64,000 nucleotides of DNA from Alligator mississippiensis (lineage: Eukaryota; Chordata; Crocodylia; Alligatoridae): positions 344,590,203 through 344,654,202 of the forward strand of contig NC_081824.1 in assembly GCF_030867095.1 (NCBI RefSeq), read 5' to 3'. The position numbers and the translations under genes are program-made. Below are positions 1 to 13,200 of the stretch, in pieces; within the stretch, counting starts at the first letter, position 1; every line of letters begins with the position of its first letter. The notes under the pieces are model-generated. The model was not told where the DNA came from. It saw only the letters and a list, made by a program, of their open reading frames with translations, and did no database searches.

Positions 1-197
1 GGGTGGCCAGAATCTGGAACCAACTTCCTAGGGAAGTGGTCCTCACCCGTATCTTGAGCAAATTCAAAAAGAGGTTAGATGATCACCTGTCTGGGGTCTT
101 GTGAACCCAGCATTCATTCCTGCCTGTGGCAGGGGGTCAGGCTAGATGATCTGATCAGGTCCCTCCTGACCCTAGCTACTATGAAACTATGAAACAA
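1..197 (+). mobile_element. CR1 LINE, 3' end (cut by window edge)
   Basis: The text matches the conserved 3' end of CR1 elements: an AAATTCAAAAAGAGGTTAGATGA-type coding tail followed by the GGCTAGATGATCTGATCAGGT block. It closes with short direct repeats of ctatgaaa, the usual CR1 3' tail. The element runs off the left edge, so its length is unknown. It lies in an NPAS2 intron. It is more diverged from the 27-31 kb CR1 than the 50 kb copy is, so it is older or from another subfamily. Confidence 0.8.
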
Positions 198-2199
198 CAC
201 GGAGGCAGGGCAGCTACTTGGCACACTGCATTGTGCCCCATCCCATGCAGGACTGTGTAGTGCCAACAGCATGTGGGCACAGAGAAGCTTGCATGCTACC
301 CAGCCTGCCCTGGCTGTGACAGAGCAGAGCAGCATGGGTCACAGCCCTTCCTCCCCAGACTCCTGGTAGTGGTCAGCAGGCTGGATAGGATTAATTTCCT
401 CACCCCAACAGCTCACCAAAACTCCTTAAGTGGCCCTGCAGCCCATATAATTGTCCACCCCTATCATATATCCTCCTCCTTCATAAATGAACCTGGAGAC
501 ATGCTGTCTGACTTACTTCCCACCACACCTACCTATCCTGCCATCCACATTGAAACAAAAAGTACTGGTTTCCCAGTTGTGTTCCATCCTTCAGTTCAGA
601 GTAGAATCCAGTTGAGCTGCTATAGGTGCAGTCCCTTTGAATTTTGATCAAATTGAAAGACCAATTCCAAACTATCTCAGTGCTGATATCATACTCATCC
701 TTTTCACTGGCAGCTAGGCTCAGTTGATCACAACAATACCTCTAGAAAAGTTCAAGAGGCAGGATTTTTCCCCTATATTAGTAATTCTAAGACCAGTAAA
801 TAGAGCACCACTACCTTTCAGATGAGGTTGCTGTCACATTTACCCTATACAAAAGCTATCTCCGGAAAAGGGTAGTAATTCTCCACAGAACGGGGCAGTT
901 TTCATAAATTATTAATTCTTTTTTGTGCCTCACCCCTAAAATAATGAGTATGTCAGCCTAGGGGGAAAAAATCAGTTATTTAAAAAGACCATAATTTGTC
1001 CTTTGTTTGTATCAGCATTAAACAAATGAACAACAAAATCCATGCACACATGCTTTCCAGAATAAAAAAATGTTCTTAACTTGCTAGTTGATTATTTATC
1101 AGTAGTTTAAGAAGTGAGACATAAACTCATGGCTTTTGAATTTGATCGCCTGTAATAATCTACTACTCTGCCCTAAGGATGCCAGGGTGTTTACTAAGAG
1201 TTGGCAGTACTTTGTCTTCTTGCATTCCTAGAATCTTTTATTGCATAGCTGTTTCAAAAAGTTATACTGCTGCTCAAGGCACAAAACCTGATATGTCTGG
1301 TTCTCCTTTACACTATTTGCTAGATGAAATTTACACCAACTTTAAGGTGCCTTTTACATTGCCAGAGCCACGTAAATGAGGCTTGGGATCTCTATGTTTT
1401 ACCCTTTTGGGATTTATTTCAAACAAACATTTTTGTCTCATGCTAAGTTTTAAGTTCTGAATGGCTTATTATCTAGGGTTTTTTTAAATAAACCTTAAAG
1501 CACAATTGTAACCAGAAGTAGTTGGAATGCAAATGTCCAGCTTAAAATCAAAATTCTCTCCATTAAAAAATTAGTTGATGTGTCTTATTCACTCTAAAAA
1601 AAATTCCCCTAAAACACAATAAAAATGTTACTGTCTTTCATTTTAAGAAACCAAATACTGAACAAACTGATGATCCTCTGCAACTAGACAAAGAAAATCT
1701 GTGAGATTTCATGGATCGCAGTATTTGAGGTTATATTAGTGTCTGGAAAGCTGGTACTTCTATGGTTTTCATTTTTCTCAGTATACCTCAGAAATTTGGA
1801 AATGTTATAATCAACTGCTGATGACAGGGTGAAGGTTATAAAGTGTTTACTTTGGAATATCTTAAGTTGAGCTCTATAATTTATTGAACAATTAGAACTT
1901 TTTTCATTGCTAGTTGAGCAGCTGCTCAACCTCCGGCAAATATGTCAAGGCACGGGTCCACTGCTGCTATCCTTTCCTGTGACAAAAACAACAGGAGTTT
2001 TTTCTGGAGTTTTTCTGGGAGGTGGCATAGTTAGCATGTAATGCAGCTGAGTCACAGGAGTGGAGAAAATAAAACCAGTCAAACAAACAAAAAAAGACAA
2101 TGCTAATTTTTTTCTTAACTGATTCCTTTTTGCAGACAAGCTCACATGTTCATGCACTAGCATAAAAAAGCCACATGAAATATAAAACAAAGAAGAAAA
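198..2199. other. NPAS2 intron sequence, no gene seen
   Basis: AT-rich unique sequence. Short open frames (for example 273-647 and 1179-1379, both strands) show no recognisable domain and no splice context. No upstream NPAS2 exon was found here. Confidence 0.5.
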
Positions 2200-2201
2200 T
2201 A

Positions 2202-3077
2202 CCATATTTACCCGTATCCAAGATGACTCTGAATTTAAGATACCCTCCTCCCCAGTAATTAGATTCTGTACATGGAAGATGTATAAATTTGTTCTCATTT
2301 TCCATGTATACAGTCTAATTATTGGGGGGGTTGTCTTAAATTCAACCTCCTCCCTCATTGCAGTGGGGAAAGCAGTGGTAGGGGCCCCCAGCAGGCAGCG
2401 GAGATCAGGTGGTGGAGGAGACAATAGGAGCAGTTGGGGGGCAGGCAACTTGCCCGTCATCAACTTATCCCCCCACATCGTGCCAGCCAACCCCAGCAGC
2501 CTCAGGTCCCCACTCCCATCACCCCCATACTCCCTCCTTACCCCCATCTTCCCCCTTATGCTGCTTCTGCCTGCCCCCGGCTCTGCTCTCTCCTGCCCCT
2601 CCCCTCTCTCCCCCCCACTTTCTTTTGCTCTGGTGCCAGCAGGCTCCATTTGCACTGCAGCATGGAGCATGGCCTCAGCAAGACTGCTGCTACAGGGCCA
2701 GGCTGGACACATGCTCTATGCTCCAAGTTGGAGCTGGGATAGAGCCTGCTATAGCAAGGGTAAGTGGGGAGGAAGGGGAGGGAGAGGAATGGGGGAGCAG
2801 AGGCTGCAGGGAGAGGGACAGGAGGAAGGGGGTTAGAGAGGGAGATGGGAGAGTGGGGATAGGGGCCCAAGGCTGTATGGGGGAGAAACAAGGGGTGCAG
2901 AAGTGGCAGGGAGTGCAGGCAGCATCTGCAGCAACTCTGGTCCTGACCTGGGGTTGGGGCTGAAGCCACAGAAGCTGCCAGCCCCCTCACTACTTCATAC
3001 TTGATTCTAGGGCAAGGAGCTTTTTTTTTTCCATTTTAAATGGGGGGGAACCTCGTCTTGGAATTGAGTACATATGG
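2202..3077. mobile_element. TA-flanked non-autonomous DNA transposon, copy 1
   Basis: An 876-bp element flanked by TA on each side (2200-2201 and 3078-3079). The ends are imperfect inverted repeats: it starts CCATATTTACCCGTATCC and ends TTGGAATTGAGTACATATGG. Just inside the left end, at about 2257-2330, lies a hairpin whose arms read TTAGATTCTGTACATGGA and TTTTCCATGTATACAGTCTA. The rest is a GC-rich, purine/pyrimidine-skewed filler with no transposase. A TA target and this end sequence suggest a Tc1/mariner (Tigger-like) family; that is inference. Related copies lie at 5233 and 11765. Long open frames across it (such as 1945-2712 on the minus strand) are compositional accidents. Confidence 0.75.
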
Positions 3078-3707
3078 TATCATCAGTCATTTTGTCTGAA
3101 CTTGAAATCATGTACTTTAAAAATAACTTTGAATAATTATTTGAAAGCAGAAGCAAAATCTTTTGCTTTTGACTTTGCACAACAAATTCAAATTTCAAAC
3201 TAATCCCCCAACGTAACAATTATTCTTTTAGTAAAAATATTGAAGGAAAATTAGGCTCCGTTCCCAAAGCAGTTTAAAAGTAAATTGGATTGATTGATTA
3301 GGCCACCACTTCCCAGCCTTGACTGGTACATAGGCAGCACTGAGCAAGTAACACAGTGTGGGTAGTGTCCCACTTTTTTCTCCCTTATCAACCTCACTTT
3401 TAGCATTTTGGTTTCCTATGGCTGTGAACAACATTAGAAGAAGTTGTAAGCAACATGTTGCCAGTGATCCATGGTTTGAGGACTTCTGAGTTAAAAGGAA
3501 CCATTTACCTAACATTATTCTTCTCTGTCAAAATTTTTGGATCAAGAAGTTCCCTTTGAAGGAATTGGAGGTGTTTTTCAGTTTCCAAGAGTTATTTTAC
3601 AAAACCCACCTATAATAGGGGGCATCTCTACCCTTAAGAGGAGATAGCCAGCCACATTGAGTAGCTGCAGCTGCAGGGAAGCTGCTATTAAGGGAGTGAC
3701 TCACTGA

Positions 3708-4149
3708 GCATGTTTACACGTGCATATTGAAGCACTGCAATAAACTGCGATGCTTATCGGTGTGTCTACATGTGCACCTGGGATCATAGCATGTTGAGCC
3801 AGGTCAGAGCCAGTTCAACTGGCAGGTGGTTCTGGGGGTCAGCCTGCCCCCAGCTCAGGGTGTTATGGAGGGGCTGGCAGGGGCACACGGGTGCTTCATT
3901 GCAGGACTAGCTGGCAGGCAGCCCCCACACTGAAGCACCTTCATGCCTCAGCCAGCCGGGCAACATCTATACATGCACTGCTGTGGAGTTTTTTACTTTG
4001 CAGCAGGATAGTACTTGTATCTATAAGCACTATCCTGCTGCAGAATAAATCAGTTTACTCTGGCGTAATTGGGGTGCGTGTTTAGGTGCACAATGTTTAT
4101 TGTGCAGCTAATTAGTCTACCGTGCAATAAATGTCTCATGTAGACATGC
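3708..4149. mobile_element. Non-autonomous inverted-repeat element (MITE-like)
   Basis: About 440 bp bounded by GCATGTTTACACGTGC at the left and CATGTAGACATGC at the right, which are imperfect inverted complements. Further in, TGCAATAAA near the left end pairs with GTGCAATAAATG near the right. A second internal TGTCTACATGTGCACC at about 3769 suggests internal duplication, and a short hairpin at 4003-4044 contains AGGATAGTACTTG and CACTATCCTGCTGC. No coding capacity. I found no convincing target duplication, so the superfamily is open. Confidence 0.5.
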
Positions 4150-5230
4150 CCGCTGAGAGCTTTAAAAGTCCCAGAGAGGAGAGCAGAGGGAGACTGTGAA
4201 GAAACAGTTTGGAAAGGAGGAGCTAACTGTGAATAAAACAGCTTGGGACAGCAAAGGGTGAGGCTGCTGTGCTGAGGTCCAGATTCAAAGGGGTTCCCCT
4301 CTGAGTGCTTGTGACAAGACATCATGGCTTGATTTATGGTTTGTTTATTTGCCTATATGTTTGTGGATTAAAGAGTATATGTGAGTTGGAAAGAGTAGCT
4401 GAAGAGCTGCTTAAGGAGCAAATCCCCCTTCCAGAAGCAGCAGGCTAAGTACCCTGCTTATACCACCTTCATAGAGCCATTGTGAAGCCAAGATTAGTTG
4501 TGTTCACATGTTTCCAGATAGTACAATTCCACTTTTCATGGCAGGGCACCAAGGGGCCCTAGAAAAATGCTGGGTCAACCTTGAAAAAAGAATTTGGTGC
4601 CCCTTCGGAGTCACTTATATTCATCACCAAATGGCATCCATGGTTAATATAAATAGGTTAATATTTCACTTTTGGAACAGAAGAAAAGTTATCCCTGGCC
4701 CTGCCTCCCACTTCCTGTACCAATTAGAAGTCATACAAACTTCCCTCCAGGGACTTGAGAGACTCTTTTCAAACTGTGGGAAATTGCTGGGCTGCATAAG
4801 GCAGGGCTGTTGTTTAAAAGCAAAAACCTTCTGGGCATCAGCACCGTAGTAAAGATACTCCAATTATTGTAATTCATGTTTCATTATTTTCATGCCTTCT
4901 TTTAACACATAGCGACAGGTCCTGGAGGGTCTTGGCACACCCGGTTCCTGCTTATGCCAGTATGCATCTAGGGTTCTCTCACAGAATGGGGAAGTGTGAC
5001 ACCCACATAATCTTATCACTGATCTTTTCAGGAGTGACAACTCAGTTCAGTGCAGAACATACTAAATGGATATGAGAAGAGGAAAGGATCCCTTGAGCAA
5101 AGAATTCTTCTTAAACAGTAACCTGTGATTTAGTGTAAAGCCCCTTCTTGTTCCATACATGTAGCTATAAAGGAAAATTATTAAAAAATGCTCTTCCTCA
5201 CTCTAAGAAAGTTTTAATGGATACTTCAAA
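4150..5230. other. NPAS2 intron sequence, no gene seen
   Basis: Mixed unique sequence between two mobile elements. The open frame at 4508-4849 has no family resemblance that I recognise. Nothing else can be supported. Confidence 0.4.
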
Positions 5231-5232
5231 TA

Positions 5233-5818
5233 CTGTATTTACCCAAAACCAAGATGACCATGAATTTAAGAAGACCCTCCCAATAATTAGAATCTATACA
5301 TGGAAAATGTATACATTTGGTATAATTTTCCATGTATAGAATCTAATTATTGGAGGATTGTCTTAAATTCTTCCTCCCCCAGCCCCACACCCTAATGAGG
5401 AAAGCAGTGGTAGGGGGATCAGGCAATAGGGGGCAGGCAGTAGACAGGGCAGTAAGGGGGAAGGCAGTACAGCAGATGGGGGGCAGGCAGTAGAGCACTC
5501 AGGTGGCAAGTGGGAGGACAGGCAGCTTGCCCCTTGCTGTTGACTCTCCCCTCACCTACTTTGCCCTCCCCCCTCCCCCCCCCAACCACACACCTTTTGT
5601 GTCTGCACATCCCCATCTGCAGCCTTGGGCAAGAGGTTCAGATGCAGTGGAGGGCATCAGCAGCTGCAACACCAACCCCAGTGCAGGATTGGGGCTAAAG
5701 CCTGAGCTGAACATCTGTCTGACCCCCCACCTTCATACTCAATTACAAGGTGAGGGGCTTTTTTCCCCATGTTAAATGAGAGAGGAGGGAATCTCATCTT
5801 GGAATTGAGTAAATATGG
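5233..5818. mobile_element. TA-flanked non-autonomous DNA transposon, copy 2
   Basis: A 586-bp relative of the 2202-3077 element, flanked by TA (5231-5232 and 5819-5820). It starts CTGTATTTACCCAAAACC and ends TTGGAATTGAGTAAATATGG. It keeps the internal hairpin at about 5278-5355, with AGAATCTATACATGGAAAA facing TTTTCCATGTATAGAATC. The GC-rich interior is shorter than in copy 1 but shares phrases such as GGAAAGCAGTGGTAGGGG and GGCTTTTTTCCCC. No ORF of transposase type. Same orientation as copy 1, about 3 kb apart. Confidence 0.75.
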
Positions 5819-5820
5819 TA

Positions 5821-7065
5821 CTAGCTGCAGGAAACATAGAGAAGGAGGTACTTTCTTTCACACAGGGGATTACTGTAAAGCAAAGAGGTTCTAGGCATAA
5901 AACCTGAATCTAACAGACCAGCTGTTGTTTCAGCCTCACTCCACAGAAATCTGGTACACTGTACAATTTAACCAATCCCAATCTGCCCCTCTTACTACTG
6001 TCATTAGTTGTGCTATTTAAAAAGTGAAATGCATGGTGTGAGCAAGTGGAACCCCAGTGATTTCATAGAATCTGATCCCTTTCATTATTTTGCCTTGTGG
6101 CATGTATCTATTTAAAAAGCTACTAGACTAACCCACTATTTTTGGTTAAAGCAAGGTTATATTTGACTGAACACTGGAAATCAAAAGATACCCCTTGGCT
6201 CTCTTGCATGTTTGACAGAAGTGTGAAATATGCCAAGTATGGAAAAGTTACTGAGTTTAAATGCTACCTGTTAAATGTTCTCCAAAGTGTGAATCCATAT
6301 TTTGTTAGGTAATTACCCTATACTCTTATACTTCCTTTTTAAATTTTATTATAGTGATCTCTATTTTGTATAATTATTTAGAACTGCCTCCCTCCTACGA
6401 AGTTCATAAGATCTATTAATTTATGTTGTGTTTGAAAATAATATAGTAAAAATTTTAAATATCTTTGAATACCAGTTTGACATCTCAGTACTGAAGATAT
6501 TTCTAAACATTGTAGCTGGAAATCACACTGTAGTATGAAACAATCAGCAGAAAAAAACTGTTGTAGCACTGTTATTTCTACTTTGGTAATATTACTATTA
6601 CCATAATTCATTTGGGATATATACCCGCTTCCCACTAAGTGTTTCTATACTTAACTTTTGTGGGATGGAGATAACTTTGCCAGGTGATGCATCAAAACTA
6701 GTATTGCCTGTTTATCCAGTATTACATTAATTCCACGTCCAATTAAGCCTTTTTCTGTGCAGTGATACACCGTCCAAATACTGCATTCTTACAAATAATT
6801 AAATAACGATAACAGCAGTGTTCATCAGTCTAACATCTGACAAAAAATGTCTGCAAAATCTAACACTTGAACAAGATACTCCTGAGATGGAAAATAAAGG
6901 AGATTCCTTAGTGTCTAGATATTATCATATTTCAAAATAGCATTAGACAAACTATATTTTTGCTATCAAGAAACCAAGTCCTGTCTGTAGAATGCAACAG
7001 TGTAGAGCTCAGCCCTTGCTGTAATGATGGGAAAAAGACATAGCTGTTTATTTTGTCTTTTGAAG
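5821..7065. other. NPAS2 intron upstream of the first exon seen
   Basis: AT-rich unique sequence with no recognised repeat or exon. It ends in the acceptor for the 7066 exon. Confidence 0.5.
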
Positions 7066-7212
7066 TTCTCGGCACAATTTAGCATGTTCCAGACCATCAA
7101 GGATCAGCTGGAGCAGCGAACACGGATCCTGCAGGCCAACATTCGGTGGCAGCAAGAAGAACTCCAAAAAATACAGGAACAGCTCTGCTTGGTTCAGGAT
7201 TCCAGTATACAA
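7066..7212 (+). CDS. NPAS2: NPAS2 exon (coiled Q/E-rich segment)
   Basis: 49 codons beginning [17 protein letters not shown] and ending CLVQDSSIQ. The acceptor is TTTTGTCTTTTGAAG and the donor CAA|GTAAGC, phase 0 at both ends. The segment is a charged, probably helical stretch that is strongly conserved between NPAS2 and CLOCK. Confidence 0.93.
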
Positions 7213-10200
7213 GTAAGCCAGCCTCTGTGCAGAGCAGAACATTTTCAGATTTTGCAGCTGTGAGAATGGGCAGTTGTAAGTTTATTTTCACAGTCAAAGA
7301 ATTCTGGGTTTGAGAAAACAGATTCAGTTGGTTTGGGAGTCATTCCAGGTATCTGCCAGTTGCAAAAAGGAAGGAAGAAATGTTAAGAGATCTCAATCTT
7401 GGGGTAGGGGAATGAAATGGAAAAGAATCTTCCAGCTTAGAACATCTTTTTAGAGTACCTTATTTACTGTGTCTTCAGATTGGGCAGCTCCAGTAAAAGG
7501 AGCCAGTTAAATCATCAGTGCTTTCACCATGCCTCCCCATGTCACTCCCTTTTTACCTGAAGTCTGAGCTACCAGTTCTTGGTATCAAGTCTCTACCCAC
7601 CTCTGCATTGGCTTACCATCTCTTCTTTCTTACCCTGTATCATACCATATACTTTAACCAACTTTGCCTTTCTCATTTTTTCCCTAAATTTATGCCACCT
7701 CTTCAGCTTGGAAGCATATCACAGGTAACATTTACCCAAAGCCCTTTTCTCATCACTTTCACAACACTGGTGAAGTCCACCTGTGAATCCTTCAGTCTGA
7801 AAAGACCACATGCTAATTTGTGTTTGTTCTTTACTAAACCAATTTGAACTTTTAGACTCAAGCCTCTTTCATTCTGGGACTCATCTTTTTGACACATTAT
7901 GCTTCACAAAACATATTACATACAGTGTGCAGGTATACTTATATATAGCCCTTCAAATAAATAATCCAAGTATGAATACAGTACATCTCAAGTAGCCTCA
8001 GTGAACAGATCCCCTCACCTTTCAGATTGCTTTTGGAGGTTTTCTAATGGCAGGAAGAATTACCTCTGTCTTCTTGATAATTTAACTAGAAATACTGGGT
8101 GAAATCATGTTTGGTTGCTCATGTTACACTTCTGATGAATCCATCCCATTCTGATGATCACATTCATAAGATTATGAGAGCACAAACACCATCACAAAAT
8201 CTCTGAATATCCAAGTAATATCTGAATAAGGGTGAAATCTTGCCCCTGTTCAAGTCAGTGGAAGTTTTGCCATTGTGGGTCGGTAGTAACAGCAGGTCCC
8301 ATCCAGGATTTGAGCCCCATTGATCTTGGCACTGTGCAAAACACAGGAAGATAATGTCTGCCATCAGTGTGCCTTTCCCATTACCTCTGCACTGGTTTTG
8401 ATGAATGAGAGTTGAAAGTATCTCTACAATTAATTGGCCTTTTATTGCAGAATCCTATCAGACATCTGAAAGCTATTATTATTGCTATTGTGAATGTCAA
8501 GAGACAGAATTTTCTCCCTTTCTCTTTTTTTAATTGGGCACAAAGCATTACTCTCTCATCATGAGCCAGATCACACAGCATTTTCTTCTCATATATGGGA
8601 AACTGGTGCAGTTTCACTTACATTTTTCAGCACATAACATGCTGCCTAACCAGGGCATGGAATAACTGGAGTAGCCCACAAGATTTGCAACCTGGGTCCC
8701 ACAGAGTTCAAGCCGAAAGACTTAAGAGGCTACCTGAGCACCTGTTATGGCTCCCAATTCTAAACTGTCCAGCCCAACCTTAGTTTGGAGATGCTGAAAT
8801 GCAGTTCACTTTCATAACGTCCCTTAGTGGACATGTGCTAGACCTGGCTTGTCCAACATATGGCCCATGGGCCGCTATGCGGCCCGCCAAGACGTTTTCT
8901 GAGGCCCGAGGTGCTGCGACAGGAAACAAAAGTAAATGCTGTTGTCCCTCCCCCAGCCCCGTAGCAGGTGACCGACAAACACGGACTACGAGGCAGTTGG
9001 CTGCCGGGTGATTGCTGATCCTCTCCCTGGGGGGAGCAGGGCCCCTCTCTCAGCTCCCCCGACTGCAGCCATGGAGGCCGGGACGGGTGAGCTCACACCA
9101 GGCAGGCGAGGAGGGAGGCAGGCTGCACACACGTGGCCGTGTGTGAAGACCAGGCTCCTCATCCCAGATGGAGCCAGGCAGCGTCCTGAGGCGCTGCTTC
9201 TTCTCCTCCTCCTCGCTGCTACTGCTGGAAGCCAACAGCCAGCTGCTTCTCCGCAGCTTCTTCTACCTGGTGCTGTATGCCCAGGTGTCCCAGGGCAAGC
9301 CTGCATTATGCTTCTTTCATTCATTGAGAAGTGAGTAGAAGCAAAAGTATTTATTTTAGTCAAGCACTGGGTATTATTTCATCGTTGCTTTTATATTGTT
9401 TTTATTTTGGATTTTAAACCACATTTCCAGACCCATTTCATTGTCACGTCCTGCAACTTCATGGGTGTCAAAGGTCACATGACATCACTTCCTGATGTGA
9501 TACTGCTTCCTGTGAGGTCTTTGAATATGGCTCGCCGGCCCACTGGGTGATAAAAAGTTCATGATCCGGCCCCACATTCAAAAAGGTTGGACACCCCTGT
9601 GCTAGACTGAGCCAAGTGGCATATATTTCAGAGCCCCAGAAAGGATTCCAAAGGTTATAAGGGTATTAAACTTCATAGATGTGGGTGCAACCTCTTAATT
9701 AAGATGTCCTAGGCCTCTAAATCCTGGAATCTGTAAGGAAAGAGGGGCAGGGGACAGAGGAGTCTGAATAGACCCTCATCACATATTCTCCCCCTTAACA
9801 TAAGTCCCGTGTCACTGTGAGATATAGAACATTGGGTTAAATGAACCTGAAGTTGAATCCAGTATGGCATTTCTTATGTTCCTATTAAAGTTTTATTTGC
9901 CAAGGTATTGCATTGCCTATCTTGCCAGCTCTGAACTTTTTGTTTGGGTTGGCAACAGCTCTGTGGTATGGTGGCAGAACAGAAGTGTGCCACCCTATGC
10001 AATGCTGTCCGACATACCTCACTTACTCTTCCCCCCCCCCCTTATTAGCCACAGGAATGAGATAATAAGCAATAATAATTGTGACTGTGACCTCCCTCAG
10101 GTTAATTTTGTGTGTTGATGTTCTTCCATTTTTTCAGAAAAATAAAGTACTGTGTCCTTACACAAAGGAACAAAATAGTAGTAACAGGAGTTATAGTAAC

Positions 10201-13200
10201 ATGTCAGACCCTTACAACTCCATTTCAAAAAGAAGATATTTATTTTTGCAGCTACAGTTTTGTTCCTACAACCAATTGTGGAGTAAACAGTTGACTTGAG
10301 AACAAAATAAACTACCTGCTTTGTAGTGCAGATTTCATATGTCAGGTGGTTAGCTGTCTGAATTCAATTATCTGTGTCTATTATTGATTACAGCTACAAA
10401 AGTGGCTAATACATAGAGAAGAATTACCATTAAACAGTTTTCTCTCTCTCTCTAAGGGAAAATAGCTATGTAGAGGACACAGGTATGCCTGTTGTAAGCA
10501 TGGAGAAACTTTTGTGGATTGGAAGAAAGGGAACGTGTACTACAGTCTCCACTTTCTCCCTTCAGCTGTTTAAGTGGCATTTCTTCTCCATTTTCACTCC
10601 TGTCCATGATGAATGGCACAGATAGCTCTGTGAAGAATCCAGCCCTATTTCCATTTCACACAGAGGATTTTTAGAACTGGAGTGCTGAAGTCAGCCAAGA
10701 AATACTCTCCCAACTGGAGTGACATTGAGCATAGTATGCTACATTAAGTAACTGTTTCCAAGAGCCCTGTGTGTTGAAAGATGAAACTAGCAGGAGGGCT
10801 GTGGTTCTTGAATAAAAGTGTTCAAAAAACCATTAAATCTCTGCTACTGCTTTTACTGACAAATGAAAGTATTAAGAAGAGGAGCAGTAAGTATAATCTC
10901 AGATGTCTGAAAGGATGCAGTGTCTGTTCCAGATTTAAAAATAGTCAAGCTAATGACTAGCATATTGGAGGGAAGGCAGAAAGACTGAATCTGACCAGCA
11001 TGCAAGAATTACAAATGAGAACATCCATACTAACCAATAATTTACAAGCAAGTCTCCATTGGAGGTAAATTAATCTCAGAGTCTTAGTGCTGGGCCTTTC
11101 ATCTTTACACATTTTACAAAAAGAAATAGTATTGATTGAAGTTGATGGCTTGGTTAAAATCCTCTTTATCCAAAAAAAAGGTAGAGTTGAACAGCAGCAG
11201 TAGAAGCTTTCTTACATTGCCTTACAAATGTGATACAACCATGAGCTGGAGAGACTATATCTAGGAGTCAGAGGGCAGATGTATCTTCATGTCCACTCAT
11301 TCTTTGGCTACTACCCTGAGAATGCATCTGAGCTTGCCAATTAAGAAAAATTTGCAAGATATTTTGCTGACCTCACACTCCACAAGAACAGTCATGAGAC
11401 ATGTCATTAATTTAATGTTAATTTATTAACATTGGGTTGTTAATTTATTTGCTTGGATTAGCTCAGACTAGGAACAAGGGGTTTCTTTGTGGGGCTTTAG
11501 TAGCTATTTACAGCTGTGGTATTACAGTACTGAAGAGGAAATCAGACTCGACTATCAAATAAAATGCTTTCTGAAAACAGGACTACTAAGTGTTGTACAA
11601 ACTAGAGGTTATGTTCTTGTAGAACTGTCCACTGAGTTCATTCATCCAATGCTCCTTTTGTATTTATAAGCCATTATTCTTCTGGTCCCCTCAGGTGCAC
11701 GAGTCAGATAGTGCTAGTTGTACTGGTCTGACGCTCATTTTTCTAGCTCTTTTGTGTTTAGATACAACGTATGTACCCAAATGCAAGATGACTTCGAGTT
11801 TAAGATGACCCCTGCCCCCAGAATTAGATTCTATACATGGAAAATTATGAATTTCTCATACTTCTCCATATAAAGAATCTAATTATTGGATTCATCCTTC
11901 CCTTACTGCTGCAGCAGGGAAAGCAGCAACAGAAGGGCAAGCAGTGGGGAGGCAAGTGGCAGGGGGCAGGCAGCCTGACCCTGGACTCTTCTCCCCCTGC
12001 ATCTTGTCTCCATGCCATTTGCTGCCCCTGTCAACCCCGTGCTTACCCCCCACCCCTCACTTTGTCTCCCCTGCACATACATACTTCTCCCTCCTAGCTC
12101 CTCCTGCCTGCTTGCCCCACAACCTTTGCTTGCCCCCCAACTGCCGCACACTGCACTCAGGTGGTTCTGTGCTGAGTCCCTGGCTCATCAGGGAGCAGTG
12201 CAGGATCCAGTGCACAGTCAGAGAGTGGCAGGGGAATCATTGCAGAGCCAGGGAACAGTGAGGTAAATCAGCCCAGAGCCAAAGAGCAGCAAGACCCAGA
12301 ACTGATTCTTTTATCGCTCTAGCTGCACTCTGGGTCCTGCTGCTCTCTGGCTCCATGCTGATTCCCTAGCTGCTTTCTGGCTCCCTGCTGAGTCAGGGAG
12401 CCGTGAGAGAATCAGCCCAAGTCAGAGAGCAGCAAGACCCAGCATGCAGCTAGAGAGTGGTAGGGGAATCAGCACTAGATCTCAGGCTGCTCCATCTCCA
12501 GGGCTCCCTGGCTCAGCAGGGAGCTTGAGAGCAACAAGGGAATCAGTCCTGAGCCAGCACTCCCTGCAGGTACTGCAAGATAAGATGAGGCTTCATCTTT
12601 TCCGGGATGAATCAGGAAAAAATGTCTTGGAATCAAAAAAATACAATAATAATGCTGCTTGAGCTAGTGTTATACTATACAACAGTGTACACCTCTAGGG
12701 CAGGCTATCAAGGTGTGTCTGCACTGTGCTGGGCAGTGCTCAGAAGTGTCATCATGAAAACAAGCCCTACCCTCTTGCTCCTGCTCTCCACATGCTTTGT
12801 GCTAAAAAAGTGCATTGGAGATATTATTTGTTGAGGACTCTTAGGCCCCTGCCACATGTTACGCTTAAGATGTCATTAACCAGTTAATCACATCTTAAGT
12901 TGGGACCCAGTTACATGTTCAGTCAATTAATGGTGTGATACAACAAGGAATAAGCTACAGAGTTATTCCACAAAAAATGGTTCCTATCACACCAGTAATT
13001 GAACATGTAGTCTAGTGTGCTCCTGTGGCTGAGAGCCCCATCAGCTGATCAGAGCTCCCAGCGGCAGGGGAGCATGAGCCTGCAGTTGATACAGGCTCCC
13101 AGCTGCAGGGGTGCACCGTGCACCCCTGAGGCTGAGAAACCTAGGTCAGCTGATCCTGGCTCCCAAGGGTGTACCCACAGCTGGGAGCCCCATCAGCTGT

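Noticed and set aside
1179-1379. Possible upstream NPAS2 exon
   Set aside because: The translated sequence does not match any NPAS2 region I know and lacks paired splice sites.
1945-2712. 255-codon minus-strand open frame
   Set aside because: Spans the edge and GC-rich filler of a transposon; no domain, no splice sites, composition-driven.
2279-2990. Several overlapping frames of 100-185 codons on both strands
   Set aside because: All lie in the skewed GC-rich interior of the 2202-3077 element, where stop codons are scarce by composition.
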